Below are positions 8,472 to 17,790 of a stretch of DNA of 47,739 bases, one piece after another (the stretch's first letter is position 1; every line of letters begins with the position of its first letter). A program made the translations under genes and the position numbers. Below the pieces are notes generated by a model. It was given only the letters and a program-made list of their open reading frames with translations, did not search any database and was not told where the DNA came from. The stretch is from Deltaproteobacteria bacterium (GTDB lineage Bacteria > Desulfobacterota > Desulfovibrionia > Desulfovibrionales > Desulfovibrionaceae): positions 1-47,739 of the forward strand of contig JAISOL010000077.1 in the NCBI GenBank assembly GCA_031275645.1, given 5' to 3'.

Positions 8472-10988
8472 TCAGGAAGCCACAACATTGACCAGTTTTC
8501 CGGGGACGTAGAGAACTTTTTTTATTTCCAGCCCGGCGACGTGTTTTTTGACATTGGCGTCGGCCAGAGCCGCGGCTTCCGCCCCGGCGGAGGAAATATC
8601 CGCCGGCAGTTCCAGCCTGGAGCGAAGCTTGCCGTTAACCTGCACGACCACGGTGATGAGCTTGCGCCGCAGGGCGTCCTCCCGGTATACGGGCCAGGGG
8701 CGGTCGCCCGCGCGTCCGGCAAAGCCGAGGCGCAGCCACAATTCCTCGGAAAGATGCGGAGTGAAGGGCGAAAGCAGGGCCAGGAGGCTGGCCACGGCCG
8801 AAGCCAGGACGGCGCGGCCTTCCGCGCTCCCCAGAAGCTCGTCCCGCGCCTGATACAGATGGTTGACCAGTTCCATGATGGCGGCGATGGCCGTATTGAA
8901 TTGGAAACGATCCGTGATGTCGCCGCCGACTTTCCTGATGCAGGCGTGTTCCCGCCGCAGGGTCTCCCCCATGACTCCCTCCTCTCCCGGAGGAAGCGCG
9001 CAGGCCGAAGCCGGCAGGGAAGCGGGAATTTTTCCGGCCAGATCCAGGCCCAGGCGCCAGACGCGCTGCACAAAGCGGTAAGCTCCTTCAATTCCGCTTT
9101 CCGTCCAGTCAAAATCGCGCTCCGGCGGCGCGGCAAAGAGACAGAACAGGCGCACCGTATCCGCCCCGTAGCGGGCGATCATTCCAGAAGGATCGACCGT
9201 GTTGCCCTTGGACTTGGACATTTTGGAGCCATCCATCAGCACCATGCCCTGGGTGAGCAGGCTGGCGAAGGGCTCGTCCAGACCGCGCACGAAACCGGCG
9301 TCACGCAGGGCTTTGACGAAGAAACGGGCATAGAGCAGATGCAGAATGGCGTGTTCCACTCCGCCTATGTATTGATCCACGGGCAGCCAGTAATTTATGG
9401 CCTCAAGGTCGAAGGGGAGCTTTGCCGACTCTCCGGCGGCGTGACGCAAAAAATACCAGGACGAATCCACAAAGGTATCCATAGTGTCGGTTTCCCGCCG
9501 GGCCGGGCCGGAGCAGCGCGGGCAGACCGTCCGGTAAAATTCCGGCGTTTCCGGCAGAGGAGAGCGCCCGTCGGGACGGGTTTTCACCTCCAGAGGCAGG
9601 ACAACGGGCAGATTTTCCTCCTTTTCCGGCACCACCCCGCAGCGTTCGCAGTACACGGCCGGAATGGGAGCGCCCCAGTAACGCTGGCGGGAAATGTTCC
9701 AGTCGCGCAGCCTCCAGTTGGTACGACCCCTGCCCCGCCCGATCTCTTCCAGCCTTTTTATTATGGCGGCCTTGGCGCTTTCGCTTTCCATGCCGGTATA
9801 AGGGCCGGAATTCACCAGCCGCCCGGGGCCTTCCCAGGCTCTCTCCATGCTCTCGGGGCGCAATTCCGCCTCCTTCTCCGGCTGGATCACCACCCGCACG
9901 GGCAGAGAGTATTTGCGGGCGAAGTCGAAATCGCGCTGATCGTGCGCGGGCACGGCCATTACCGCGCCGGTGCCGTAGCCGGCCAGAACGAAATTGGCCA
10001 CCCATATGGGCATGCTGGCCCCGGTGAAGGGATTTTCGCAGCAGGCTCCGGTAAAACGGCCTTCCTTTTCCAGGGAATCCACCGCCTCCGGAGCGATGGC
10101 GGCCTTGCGTATGCCCGCGGCAAAGGCGCGGACCTCGGCCTCCTGCTTTCTGCCCGCGATAAGCCCTTCCAGCAGGGGATGCTCCGCTGAAATGCTCATG
10201 AAAGTCGCGCCGAAAACGGTATCCGGGCGGGTGGTGAACACCCGGAGCGCTTCCCGGCCCCCTTCCAGGGGGAAATCAATTTCAGCGCCCACGGATTTAC
10301 CGATCCAGTTGCGCTGCATGGCCAGCACCCGTTCGGGCCAGGAGCCGCTCAGCTTGTCCAGATCCGCCAGCAGCTCCTCGGCATAGTCGGTGATGCGCAA
10401 AAACCACTGGGTCAGTTCCTTCTGCTCCACAGCGGAGTCGCAGCGCCAGCAGCGCCCTTCCAGCACCTGTTCGTTGGCCAGAACGGTATTGCAGCCGGGG
10501 CACCAGTTCTGCGCGGCCTTTTTGCGGTAGGCCAGGCCCTTTTCCATGAAGCGTATAAAAAAAAGCTGCTCCCAGCGGTAATAATCCTCCCGGCAAGTGG
10601 TCACTTCCCGTCCCCAGTCGTGGGAATAGCCAAGTCTCTGCATCTGTTTTTTCATATAGGCTATATTGTCCAGGGTCCAGGCGGCCGGATGGACGCCGTG
10701 CTGTATGGCCGCGTTTTCAGCGGGCAGCCCGAAGGAATCCCAGCCCATGGGGTAGAGCACGTTGAAGCCCTGCATGCGTTTGAAGCGGGCCAGCACGTCG
10801 CCTATGGAATAGTTGCGCACGTGCCCCATGTGGATTTTTCCGGAAGGATAGGGAAACATCTCCAGGCAGTAAAATTTGGGTTTATCCGGCTTCTCTCCGG
10901 CGGGGCCGGAGGGGGAGCTTTTGAAGGCTCCTTCCTCTTCCCAGATCTTCTGCCATTTAAGTTCAATCTCCTGGGGATCGTATTTCAT
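8472..10988 (-). CDS. leuS: Leucyl-tRNA synthetase
   Basis: LeuS charges tRNA-Leu. The 838-residue product has the class I HIGH motif as HMGH (FPYPSGKIHMGHVRNYSIGD, residues ~41-60), a zinc-type CPGC...CWRC insert, the editing (CP1) domain with TTRPDTVFGATFMSISAEHP, and KMSKSKGNTVDP near residue 600. The start at 10988 (MKYDPQEIELKWQKIW) is the family's usual N-terminus and has an AAGGAA ribosome site. Upstream extension to 11108 is open but unsupported. It is the first gene of leuS-lptE-holA. Confidence 0.96.
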   Translation of the reverse strand: MKYDPQEIELKWQKIWEEEGAFKSSPSGPAGEKPDKPKFYCLEMFPYPSGKIHMGHVRNYSIGDVLARFKRMQGFNVLYPMGWDSFGLPAENAAIQHGVHPAAWTLDNIAYMKKQMQRLGYSHDWGREVTTCREDYYRWEQLFFIRFMEKGLAYRKKAAQNWCPGCNTVLANEQVLEGRCWRCDSAVEQKELTQWFLRITDYAEELLADLDKLSGSWPERVLAMQRNWIGKSVGAEIDFPLEGGREALRVFTTRPDTVFGATFMSISAEHPLLEGLIAGRKQEAEVRAFAAGIRKAAIAPEAVDSLEKEGRFTGACCENPFTGASMPIWVANFVLAGYGTGAVMAVPAHDQRDFDFARKYSLPVRVVIQPEKEAELRPESMERAWEGPGRLVNSGPYTGMESESAKAAIIKRLEEIGRGRGRTNWRLRDWNISRQRYWGAPIPAVYCERCGVVPEKEENLPVVLPLEVKTRPDGRSPLPETPEFYRTVCPRCSGPARRETDTMDTFVDSSWYFLRHAAGESAKLPFDLEAINYWLPVDQYIGGVEHAILHLLYARFFVKALRDAGFVRGLDEPFASLLTQGMVLMDGSKMSKSKGNTVDPSGMIARYGADTVRLFCLFAAPPERDFDWTESGIEGAYRFVQRVWRLGLDLAGKIPASLPASACALPPGEEGVMGETLRREHACIRKVGGDITDRFQFNTAIAAIMELVNHLYQARDELLGSAEGRAVLASAVASLLALLSPFTPHLSEELWLRLGFAGRAGDRPWPVYREDALRRKLITVVVQVNGKLRSRLELPADISSAGAEAAALADANVKKHVAGLEIKKVLYVPGKLVNVVAS

Positions 10989-11469
<481 letters not shown>

Positions 11470-12687
11470 GCGCGGCTCCTCCAGCCCTGTCGCGCCTCAA
11501 GCGCAGTCCGGCAAAAGCGGAACTTTCGCGGATTACGCCGGCTTGTCTGTGGCCATGCTCCTAGGCGACATGAGCCGGGGAGGAGTGGAGGCCGTGGTCA
11601 TGAACTACATCCGCCGTCTGGCCGGCAGGAAGTTGGAAATAGACGTCATCCTGAATAAAGACAGTTCTTTTCCCCAACGCCGCGAGCTTGAATCCCTGAA
11701 TGTGCATTTCCACCTGATTCCGGCCTATTCCAATCCCCTGGCTTACCACAGAGCGCTCTTCGCCTTGTTCAGGCAGCGGCGCTACACTATTGTGCATGCC
11801 CATCTCAACACCATAAACCTGTTCCCTCTGCTGGCCGCTTGGCGAGCGCATATTCCCGTCCGCATATGCCATAATCACTCCACGGCCTATTGGGGAGAAG
11901 GCCTGAAAACGCTCCTTAAATATGTCTTCAAAATCCCGGCGAGGCTGTATGCCACGGATTATTTCGCCTGCGGAGAATACTCCGGGCGCTGGATGTTCGG
12001 AAACAGACTTTTTAGTGACGGCCGGGTTTTCGTATTGCCGAACGCCATTGAAGCCGGCTTGTATTCCTTCAACCCGGAGAGGAGACGGGAGAAGCGCGTG
12101 GGCCTGGGGCTGGAGGATTCTTGCTTTGCGGTCGGGCATGTGGGGCGCTTCGTCTATCAGAAGAATCATGATTTTCTTCTGAAGATTTTCGCGGCCGTAA
12201 AACGGCAGCGGCCGGACGCCAGCCTGCTTTTAATCGGCGAAGGAGAATTGGAACAGCGAATACGGCATAAGGCGGAGGACATGAAACTCTCCGATTCCGT
12301 AAAATTTCTCGGAGTCAGGGACTCCCCAGGAGACTGGTACTCCCTGATGGATATCCTCATTCTGCCGAGTTTTTATGAGGGCATGCCGCTGGTGGCCGTG
12401 GAGGCGCAGGCCAACGGACTGCCTTGTCTGTTCTCTGATCGCGTCACTTCGGAAGCGCTGATAACGGAGAATACCGTCCGCCTCTCCCTTGACCAGTCGC
12501 CCGAGGTTTGGGCCGCCGAAGCCTTGCGGCTTTCCCGCTGCTGTTCCGAATATTTTCCCGCTGCCTACTCGGTGGAGATACAGGCGGAAACATTGTTTGC
12601 GGCATACAGGCACCTTGCCCGGCGGGCCTTGGGACCGCAGGAACAAAGAGTTCATTCCGGGCGGGAAAATTACGCAACTACCCTACC

Positions 12688-12795
12688 ATGACAGATGCCA
12701 GCGCCAAAAATAACCTCGCTTTGGCCAGGATGATCTTCTGGCGGGAGTTCCGCGCCATGTACCGGCGCACGGCCCTGGGGCCGCAGTTGATATAA
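12688..12795 (+). pseudogene. Remnant of a second wzm (ABC-2 permease) gene, 35 codons
   Basis: The frame reads MTDASAKNNLALARMIFWREF then RAMYRRTALGPQ and stops. The intact permease at 13494 has MLFWREFRTMYRRTAFGPLW at the same place, so this is the first ~33 codons of a wzm gene that then runs into unrelated DNA. At nucleotide level the two copies differ at roughly one base in five over the matching part, so it is not a fresh duplication. The ATG overlaps the preceding gene's stop (ATGA), as expected if wzm once followed that glycosyltransferase directly. Confidence 0.8.
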
Positions 12796-12813
12796 GCGAA
12801 CCAGAGTATCCCG

Positions 12814-13467
12814 ATGTTATTCCCTTTTTCCTTGTTCAAAAAGCAGAAACAGCCGGAAATCAAGATTTTCCGGCCGGAAAAATCCGATGTCCGGAAAGAA
12901 TACTTTGAGGTTCAAATTGAGCGGACATTAGTAAAGAGCTGTAACCTGTCCGACAAGGACCAGTTCGTTAAAGCCAGTCGTCTTGCCAAGATAGTTGAAT
13001 ACATGGATATTTCAAAAGTTCAAAAAGCCCTGGTCATCGGCTGCAGAAACAGCGTTGAACTGGATCTGCTTGAATCCGCTGGAGCCGCTCGCGTAGCGGC
13101 CATTGATCTCGTTTCCGTCGATCCGCGTATTCTCGTCTGCGATATGCATGACATAGCGATTGCCGACAATGGAGAGTATGATTTTGTTTTTTGTTCGCAT
13201 GCGCTTGAGCACGCCTTGGACTATGTAAAGGTGCTGCGGGAGATTCGCAGAGTCCTCTCGGCCGGAGGCGCGGCTTTTTTTGAGGTTCCCACCCGGTACA
13301 CCCCCTCCGGCGCGGATTTGCATGATTTTTCGAATGCCGCGAACCTCAGAAAAATTATCGAGTCGGTCTTCGGCGGAATAGAAGTTTTATATGCGGAAGA
13401 TCTCGACTCGGAAGCATCCATACATGGCACCCATACCGCACGAATCCTGTTCAGTACCCCTGAATGA
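12814..13467 (+). CDS. Class I SAM-dependent methyltransferase (Methyltransf_11-like)
   Basis: The 217-residue product has a Rossmann-type methyltransferase core. Motif I region is ALVIGCRNSVELDLLESAGA (~76-95), then an acidic strand end AAIDLVSVDP. The post-motif YDFVFCSHALEHALDYVKVL follows, and the REIRRVLSAGGAAFFEVP strand of the Methyltransf_11 family. The Gly-rich loop is atypical (GCRNS rather than GxGxG). The substrate is unknown; by context it is a sugar of the surface glycan. It lies between a wzm remnant and the intact wzm, so it was probably brought in as a cassette. Confidence 0.8.
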   Translation: MLFPFSLFKKQKQPEIKIFRPEKSDVRKEYFEVQIERTLVKSCNLSDKDQFVKASRLAKIVEYMDISKVQKALVIGCRNSVELDLLESAGAARVAAIDLVSVDPRILVCDMHDIAIADNGEYDFVFCSHALEHALDYVKVLREIRRVLSAGGAAFFEVPTRYTPSGADLHDFSNAANLRKIIESVFGGIEVLYAEDLDSEASIHGTHTARILFSTPE

Positions 13468-13493
13468 ATTTTTATTAAAGGTGCCCTCCCCGG

Positions 13494-14276
13494 ATGAACA
13501 AGCATTCTCTCTTCTCAGGTCCCAGCATCACATTAGGCAAGATGCTTTTCTGGCGCGAGTTCCGTACCATGTACCGCCGTACGGCTTTCGGCCCATTATG
13601 GGCCGTTGCCGCGCCCGTGGCCTTTATTTTCGTCTTCATTTTTTTCCGGCTGCTGTTCGGCATTGAGGCGACCGACGGCATTCCCACGATTCCATTCCTG
13701 TTTTCCGGCCTGGCGAACTGGATGCTGTTCACCACCGTACTGCTGGGGACTTTTCCAGCCCTCACCCGCAACGTGATTCTTCTGAAAAAGATGCCGATCA
13801 ACCCGCTGGTTTTCGTTTTTTCAGGCGCGCTGCTCCCGCTTGTGACCTACCTTGTCTATTTCGTTGTCTTAGAGGGCATGGCTGCCTTTTACGGCTATCT
13901 TCCCGGCGTGCGCCATATGCTCCTGCCCCTGCTCGCCCTGATCATCCTGTTGTTTTCCGTAGGGCTCGGCCTGCTGGTTGCGGCGATCGGCCTGTACAAG
14001 CAGGACATTATCCTGCTGCTTCCCGTCATTCTGCAACTCGGCATGTTCGCGACTCCGATTTTTTTCCCGAAATCCATTGTTCCCGAGCCGCTGCACTGGG
14101 TTATCGCCATCAATCCCATGGCGCACTGCATCCAGATGTTCCGGGATATCATGTTTTTCGCCCAATGGCCCGACTGGCTTCTGCTCGGCAAAACGACACT
14201 CGTTGTCGCGATCTTGTGGGCGCTCGCGCTCCCTCTCTTTAAACGGACCACCAGATATCTGGCGGACATGTTCTGA
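13494..14276 (+). CDS. wzm: O-antigen/polysaccharide ABC transporter permease (Wzm-like, ABC-2 family)
   Basis: The 260-residue product is an ABC-2 type permease with about six hydrophobic segments (first: PVAFIFVFIFFRLLFGI, ~40-56). It has the cytoplasmic FWREFRTMYRRTAFGPLW start and the NPMAHCIQMFRDIMF segment near the C-terminus shared by Wzm/TagG/KpsM proteins. It would form the inner-membrane channel that moves the undecaprenyl-linked polysaccharide to the periplasm. It is followed five bases later by the ATPase gene. The start has an AAAGGTG site. Confidence 0.92.
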   Translation: MNKHSLFSGPSITLGKMLFWREFRTMYRRTAFGPLWAVAAPVAFIFVFIFFRLLFGIEATDGIPTIPFLFSGLANWMLFTTVLLGTFPALTRNVILLKKMPINPLVFVFSGALLPLVTYLVYFVVLEGMAAFYGYLPGVRHMLLPLLALIILLFSVGLGLLVAAIGLYKQDIILLLPVILQLGMFATPIFFPKSIVPEPLHWVIAINPMAHCIQMFRDIMFFAQWPDWLLLGKTTLVVAILWALALPLFKRTTRYLADMF

Positions 14277-14281
14277 ACGTC

Positions 14282-15475
14282 ATGGCAAGAGATTCGATCA
14301 TCGAAGTAAGCAACGTCTGGAAGCGATACGGCCTTCCTCCTTTCCTGCCGTGGAAGAAACGCACGGTTAAAGACTCCGAATGGGCCTTGCGGGATATCTC
14401 CTTTTCCGTGCCCCGCGGCGGTTCGTTGGGCATACTCGGGCGGAACGGCGCCGGAAAGTCGACCCTGCTCAAGGTGCTCGCCGGCGTGACGCCTCCGGAT
14501 AAAGGTTCTGTTGTCATATCCGGATCAATTTTTTCCATGATCGAGCTTGCCGCGGGCATGAGTATGGAACTTACCGGCCTGGAAAACATCCAGGTTTTAG
14601 GCGCAATTATGGGCCTCAGCCAGGCGGAACTGCGCAAAATCACCCCGCAAGTGGAGAAATTCAGCGAACTGGGGGAATGGCTCGCCAAACCCGTATGGCA
14701 ATATTCCAGCGGCATGGTGGGCAGGCTGGCCTTCGGCATAGCGGTCAATATCCGGGCGGATATCCTGCTGGTGGATGAAGTGCTTTCCACCGGCGACATC
14801 ATGTTCCAGAAAAAATGCCAGTTGAAGGTTCAGGAAGTACTGGCTGGCGGAACAACGCTCCTTTTTGTTTCCCATAGCCCCTATCAGGTGGAAAAACTCT
14901 GTGAAGACGGCATGCTGCTGGAAAAAGGCGCCTGCGTGTTCAAGGGCGGCTCTACGGAAGCGATGCGGGAATATCTGCGACGCACCGTTTCCGCAAAAGT
15001 TACGCTCGGAAAAACGGACCTCGAAAAACAAATGGACATGCGGCCGGGCACGGGCGATGTCCGGGTGACACGCTGCTACTTCACGGATGAGGATGGCCGG
15101 GAAATTTCCAGCCTGACCACGGGCCAGCCCGTGACGGTCAACATCGACTACGTCGCGAAGGAAGATGTTTTTCCGGTGAATGTTTCTCTCACCCTGTTTG
15201 ACACAAGCAACGTGCCCATCGCCATACTATCCCCCGCGCGCGAAAAGGGGTACACGGAAAAAATGCGAAAAGGCAACGGGACGATTCGTTGCCATATACC
15301 CAGGTTTCCCGCCCTGGGTATGGGTTTGTACTTCAACATCCGCATCAATTCGACCTACCCGCTGGACATGGTGGAAAACGCGCTCATCTTTGACGCCGTT
15401 CCCACCCCGGAAATCGCGCAGCAGACCGCCTCAAGGGGGATTATTTTTTGCGAGAGCCAATGGACTCAGATGTGA
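14282..15475 (+). CDS. wzt: O-antigen ABC transporter ATPase with C-terminal carbohydrate-binding domain (Wzt-like)
   Basis: The 397-residue product powers glycan export with Wzm. The N-terminal half is an ABC ATPase: Walker A GRNGAGKST (~53-61, Lys59), signature YSSGMVGRLAFGIA, Walker B ILLVDEVLSTGD. Residues ~250-397 form an extra beta-rich domain (Wzt_C type; VTRCYFTDEDGREISSLTTG, then VNIDYVAKEDVFPVNVSLTL). In E. coli O8/O9a this domain recognises the methylated chain end and so couples capping to export. A methyltransferase gene follows 13 bases downstream, which fits that model. Whether this domain reads a methyl cap here is inference. Confidence 0.93.
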   Translation: MARDSIIEVSNVWKRYGLPPFLPWKKRTVKDSEWALRDISFSVPRGGSLGILGRNGAGKSTLLKVLAGVTPPDKGSVVISGSIFSMIELAAGMSMELTGLENIQVLGAIMGLSQAELRKITPQVEKFSELGEWLAKPVWQYSSGMVGRLAFGIAVNIRADILLVDEVLSTGDIMFQKKCQLKVQEVLAGGTTLLFVSHSPYQVEKLCEDGMLLEKGACVFKGGSTEAMREYLRRTVSAKVTLGKTDLEKQMDMRPGTGDVRVTRCYFTDEDGREISSLTTGQPVTVNIDYVAKEDVFPVNVSLTLFDTSNVPIAILSPAREKGYTEKMRKGNGTIRCHIPRFPALGMGLYFNIRINSTYPLDMVENALIFDAVPTPEIAQQTASRGIIFCESQWTQM

Positions 15476-15488
15476 AGGAGCCTCCAAG

Positions 15489-16139
15489 ATGGATCAATAC
15501 TTTTTTTCTTATTCCGAAATGCTCAGCGCCAGGGAAGAGTGCGTCCGGCGATTCGGCAATATTTTTTCTCTGCCTGTTCTTCCCGGCAGTCCTTTGGACG
15601 CGCTTTCAAAACGTGTCCCCCCCCCCCGGCATATGCTGGACTTCGGCGCCGGGCCGCAACGCCTCAAATCTTTCATAACCAGCAGCTTTCCCGGCATGGC
15701 CTATCATTCCCTTGATGCGGACACATCCTACGGATGCGACTGGGCGTGTATTGACGATATACCGGTGGACATGACTTTTTCTCTCATCTGCGCGGATCAG
15801 GTGCTGGAACATATCCCTCTGGAGGATTCTTTGCGGATTATGCGAATTATTGGCGACAAACTTGCGCCGGGGGGAATTTTCTATGCCTCTGTTCCCAATG
15901 TCGCCCACCCTGTCAGATATTGGAGTAATATAGAACACTGCACCCATGTATCATTTGTTGACCTGTATTACTATTGCTCCCACGCCGGACTGAAAACCCT
16001 GGCCCTTTACAGATACGGCAAGCGGCACATCAGAGGATGGATTGAGAAGTTTTTCGCGAAAAGAATCCAGGACATCTACCGTATGGACTATGCGGACTCC
16101 ATCTGCATTGTCGCCGAAAAACCCGGCAGATCTTTATAA
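15489..16139 (+). CDS. SAM-dependent methyltransferase with internal C11 tract (putative phase-variable)
   Basis: The 216-residue product has motif I MLDFGAGPQRLKSFI (~49-63), the SLICADQVLEHIPLEDSLRI block, and LAPGGIFYASVPN. It is in frame as sequenced. An uninterrupted C11 tract encodes VPPPR immediately before motif I. Loss of one C would give a stop at 15676-15678, before most of the SAM fold, so a slip would inactivate the enzyme. The start MDQYFFSYSEML has GGAG 13 bases after the wzt stop region. Its position behind wzt suggests it acts on the exported chain, perhaps at its end. Confidence 0.88.
   Translation: MDQYFFSYSEMLSAREECVRRFGNIFSLPVLPGSPLDALSKRVPPPRHMLDFGAGPQRLKSFITSSFPGMAYHSLDADTSYGCDWACIDDIPVDMTFSLICADQVLEHIPLEDSLRIMRIIGDKLAPGGIFYASVPNVAHPVRYWSNIEHCTHVSFVDLYYYCSHAGLKTLALYRYGKRHIRGWIEKFFAKRIQDIYRMDYADSICIVAEKPGRSL
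15617..15627 (+). repeat. Homopolymer tract C11 inside a methyltransferase gene
   Basis: Eleven consecutive C on the coding strand, in frame with the methyltransferase at 15489-16139. Outside the polysaccharide locus the longest C or G run I find is 7 (for example in folP, ruvB and rfaE2). Confidence 0.95.
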
Positions 16140-16155
16140 GCTTGCGAGAATAGCG

Positions 16156-17715
16156 TTGGTAACCCGGAAACTCCAGCTTGACGGCGCAGAATACTCTCTC
16201 GTCCTCCGGGAGAGGCATCCCGCCCCCTCCGGCGGGGAGCCGGTCTTATGCCTTGTCAGTTACCTTCCTAACCGGGCCGCTACGGATATAATCCGCATCG
16301 CGGTCGAGAGCATTCGCAAATACACGACATCGCCGTATTCGCTTTGGGTAGTGGACAACGCTTCGCCCCCGGAACATCTGGAATGGCTGCGCGGACAGAG
16401 GGACATAACGCTGGTTGAAAACCTCACGCCACCCAAAGAAGCCGGAAGTTACGCCAACGCGGCGGCGCTGGAAATCTGCCGACGCCTGATTCCGCCTGAA
16501 ACCGCCCGCTTCATGGCGCTGCACCAGGACATCCTGGCCTGCAAGGCCGGCTGGCTGGAATATCTTCTCTCCAAATTTTCCGAAAAAATCCGGGCTGTGG
16601 GCGTCAGAGAAGACAAAGTCAGAGTGCCTGAAGGAATTTTACATGTTCTCGGCTATATTATCGATTTTCAGCTTTTCAAGGAGCTGAAGCTGGATTTTTA
16701 TCCCCGCCTTCCGGGTTACGATGCCGGCGACCTGGCCATTCACGCTCTGCGCCAGGCCGGGTATGAGTATTTCGCAGCGCCCAACACCATGTGGCGGCCG
16801 GAACTTGCCGCCACGCTACCGGAGCCGTATTCCGGCCTCGGCTTTGACCGCGCTCTGGACGACGCCGGCGATGTGTTCTTCATGCATCTGGGCCGTGGCT
16901 CCCTGAAGACCTCTCCCGGCTTCGCGCAGGATGAAGGGAAATCTCTTGCCCGGTGGCGCGCTTTCGCCCGTGAGACGTTGGGAATAACTCTCCCTCTGGA
17001 GATCGCGCCGCGTTATGATGAACCCAAGCCTTTTATCCGTACATTCCGTCGCTGGCATCTGGATGCTTTTCTCGGCGCGTTGCCCTGGCGCGGCAGGGTG
17101 CTGGACGTGGGCGGCCGCAAGGGCATCTACCGGGGCTCGTTCAGGCCGCCCTTCGCTCAGGTGGAGTCTTGGGAATACGTCAATATCAATCCTGCAACCA
17201 ACCCTGACTATCTCGCTTCGGCCGACGACCTGCCCATTGCATCGGATTCCAGAGATATCGTTCTGCTGTCGGAGGTTTTGGAGCATCTGCGCTATCCGGA
17301 AAAGGCGTTGGCCGAAGCTTGGCGCGTCTTGGCGCCTGGCGGGCATGTTTTTCTTCTGGCCCCCTTTCTTTATCCTTTGCACGCCGATCCTGAGGATTAT
17401 CAACGCTGGCTGCCTTCTAAATATGGCGTTGCATTGGGCGAAACCGGCTTTGAGGATGTGCGGATCCAGCCCATGGGCGGTTTTTTTGCCGTGGTCTATG
17501 ACCTGTTCTACGCGGCCTCGAATTTCAGCATGAAACGACCCGGCAGAAAGGCGATATTTCTCAGAAAACTTCTGCCGCTGGCGAACAGACTCTGTCTGAA
17601 ACTTGAAAAAAGATATCCGGACTTCTCAAGCTTTATCACAACAGGATACTGTGTGTGCGCCCGCAAACGCGGGACGTCTCCGGAGAAAACCGATAGCGGA
17701 ACATGTGGCAAATGA
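16156..17715 (+). CDS. Fusion: GT2-like glycosyltransferase plus SAM methyltransferase
   Basis: The N-terminal part (to ~300) is GT-A-like: VLCLVSYLPNRAATDIIRIA, then LWVVDNASPPEHLEWL, MALHQDILACKAGWLEYLL, and a downstream acceptor region. The C-terminal part is a class I methyltransferase: RVLDVGGRKGIYRGSF (motif I), LPIASDSRDIVLLSEVLEHL, EAWRVLAPGGHVFLLAPF. So one polypeptide would add and methylate a sugar. The start is uncertain. ATGs at 16042 and 16090 lie in the preceding gene and encode sequence that looks out of frame; TTG 16156, with GAGA six bases upstream, is the first non-overlapping choice and gives 519 residues. The stop overlaps the next ATG (ATGA). Confidence 0.83.
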   Translation: MVTRKLQLDGAEYSLVLRERHPAPSGGEPVLCLVSYLPNRAATDIIRIAVESIRKYTTSPYSLWVVDNASPPEHLEWLRGQRDITLVENLTPPKEAGSYANAAALEICRRLIPPETARFMALHQDILACKAGWLEYLLSKFSEKIRAVGVREDKVRVPEGILHVLGYIIDFQLFKELKLDFYPRLPGYDAGDLAIHALRQAGYEYFAAPNTMWRPELAATLPEPYSGLGFDRALDDAGDVFFMHLGRGSLKTSPGFAQDEGKSLARWRAFARETLGITLPLEIAPRYDEPKPFIRTFRRWHLDAFLGALPWRGRVLDVGGRKGIYRGSFRPPFAQVESWEYVNINPATNPDYLASADDLPIASDSRDIVLLSEVLEHLRYPEKALAEAWRVLAPGGHVFLLAPFLYPLHADPEDYQRWLPSKYGVALGETGFEDVRIQPMGGFFAVVYDLFYAASNFSMKRPGRKAIFLRKLLPLANRLCLKLEKRYPDFSSFITTGYCVCARKRGTSPEKTDSGTCGK

Positions 17716-17783
17716 ACATCCATACCGGCGAAGGCAACTATTATGACAGGACGCGCCTTGATCTGTCGCTGAGCGGGCGGTGA
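17703..17783 (+). pseudogene. Short remnant resembling a methyltransferase N-terminus
   Basis: A 26-codon frame (second ATG at 17712 overlaps the preceding stop as ATGA) includes EGNYYDRTRLDL, then ends in a stop. This resembles the YY-x-R-x-DL segment that precedes motif I in many sugar-locus methyltransferases. No SAM motif follows. I read it as the coupled start of a lost gene replaced by the glycosyltransferase at 17791. It is short, so chance similarity is possible. Confidence 0.4.
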
Positions 17784-17790
17784 GACGAAA

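Noticed and set aside
8460-10190. A 576-codon open frame opposite leuS
   Set aside because: Leucyl-tRNA synthetase motifs are all on the minus strand; this frame is a composition shadow.
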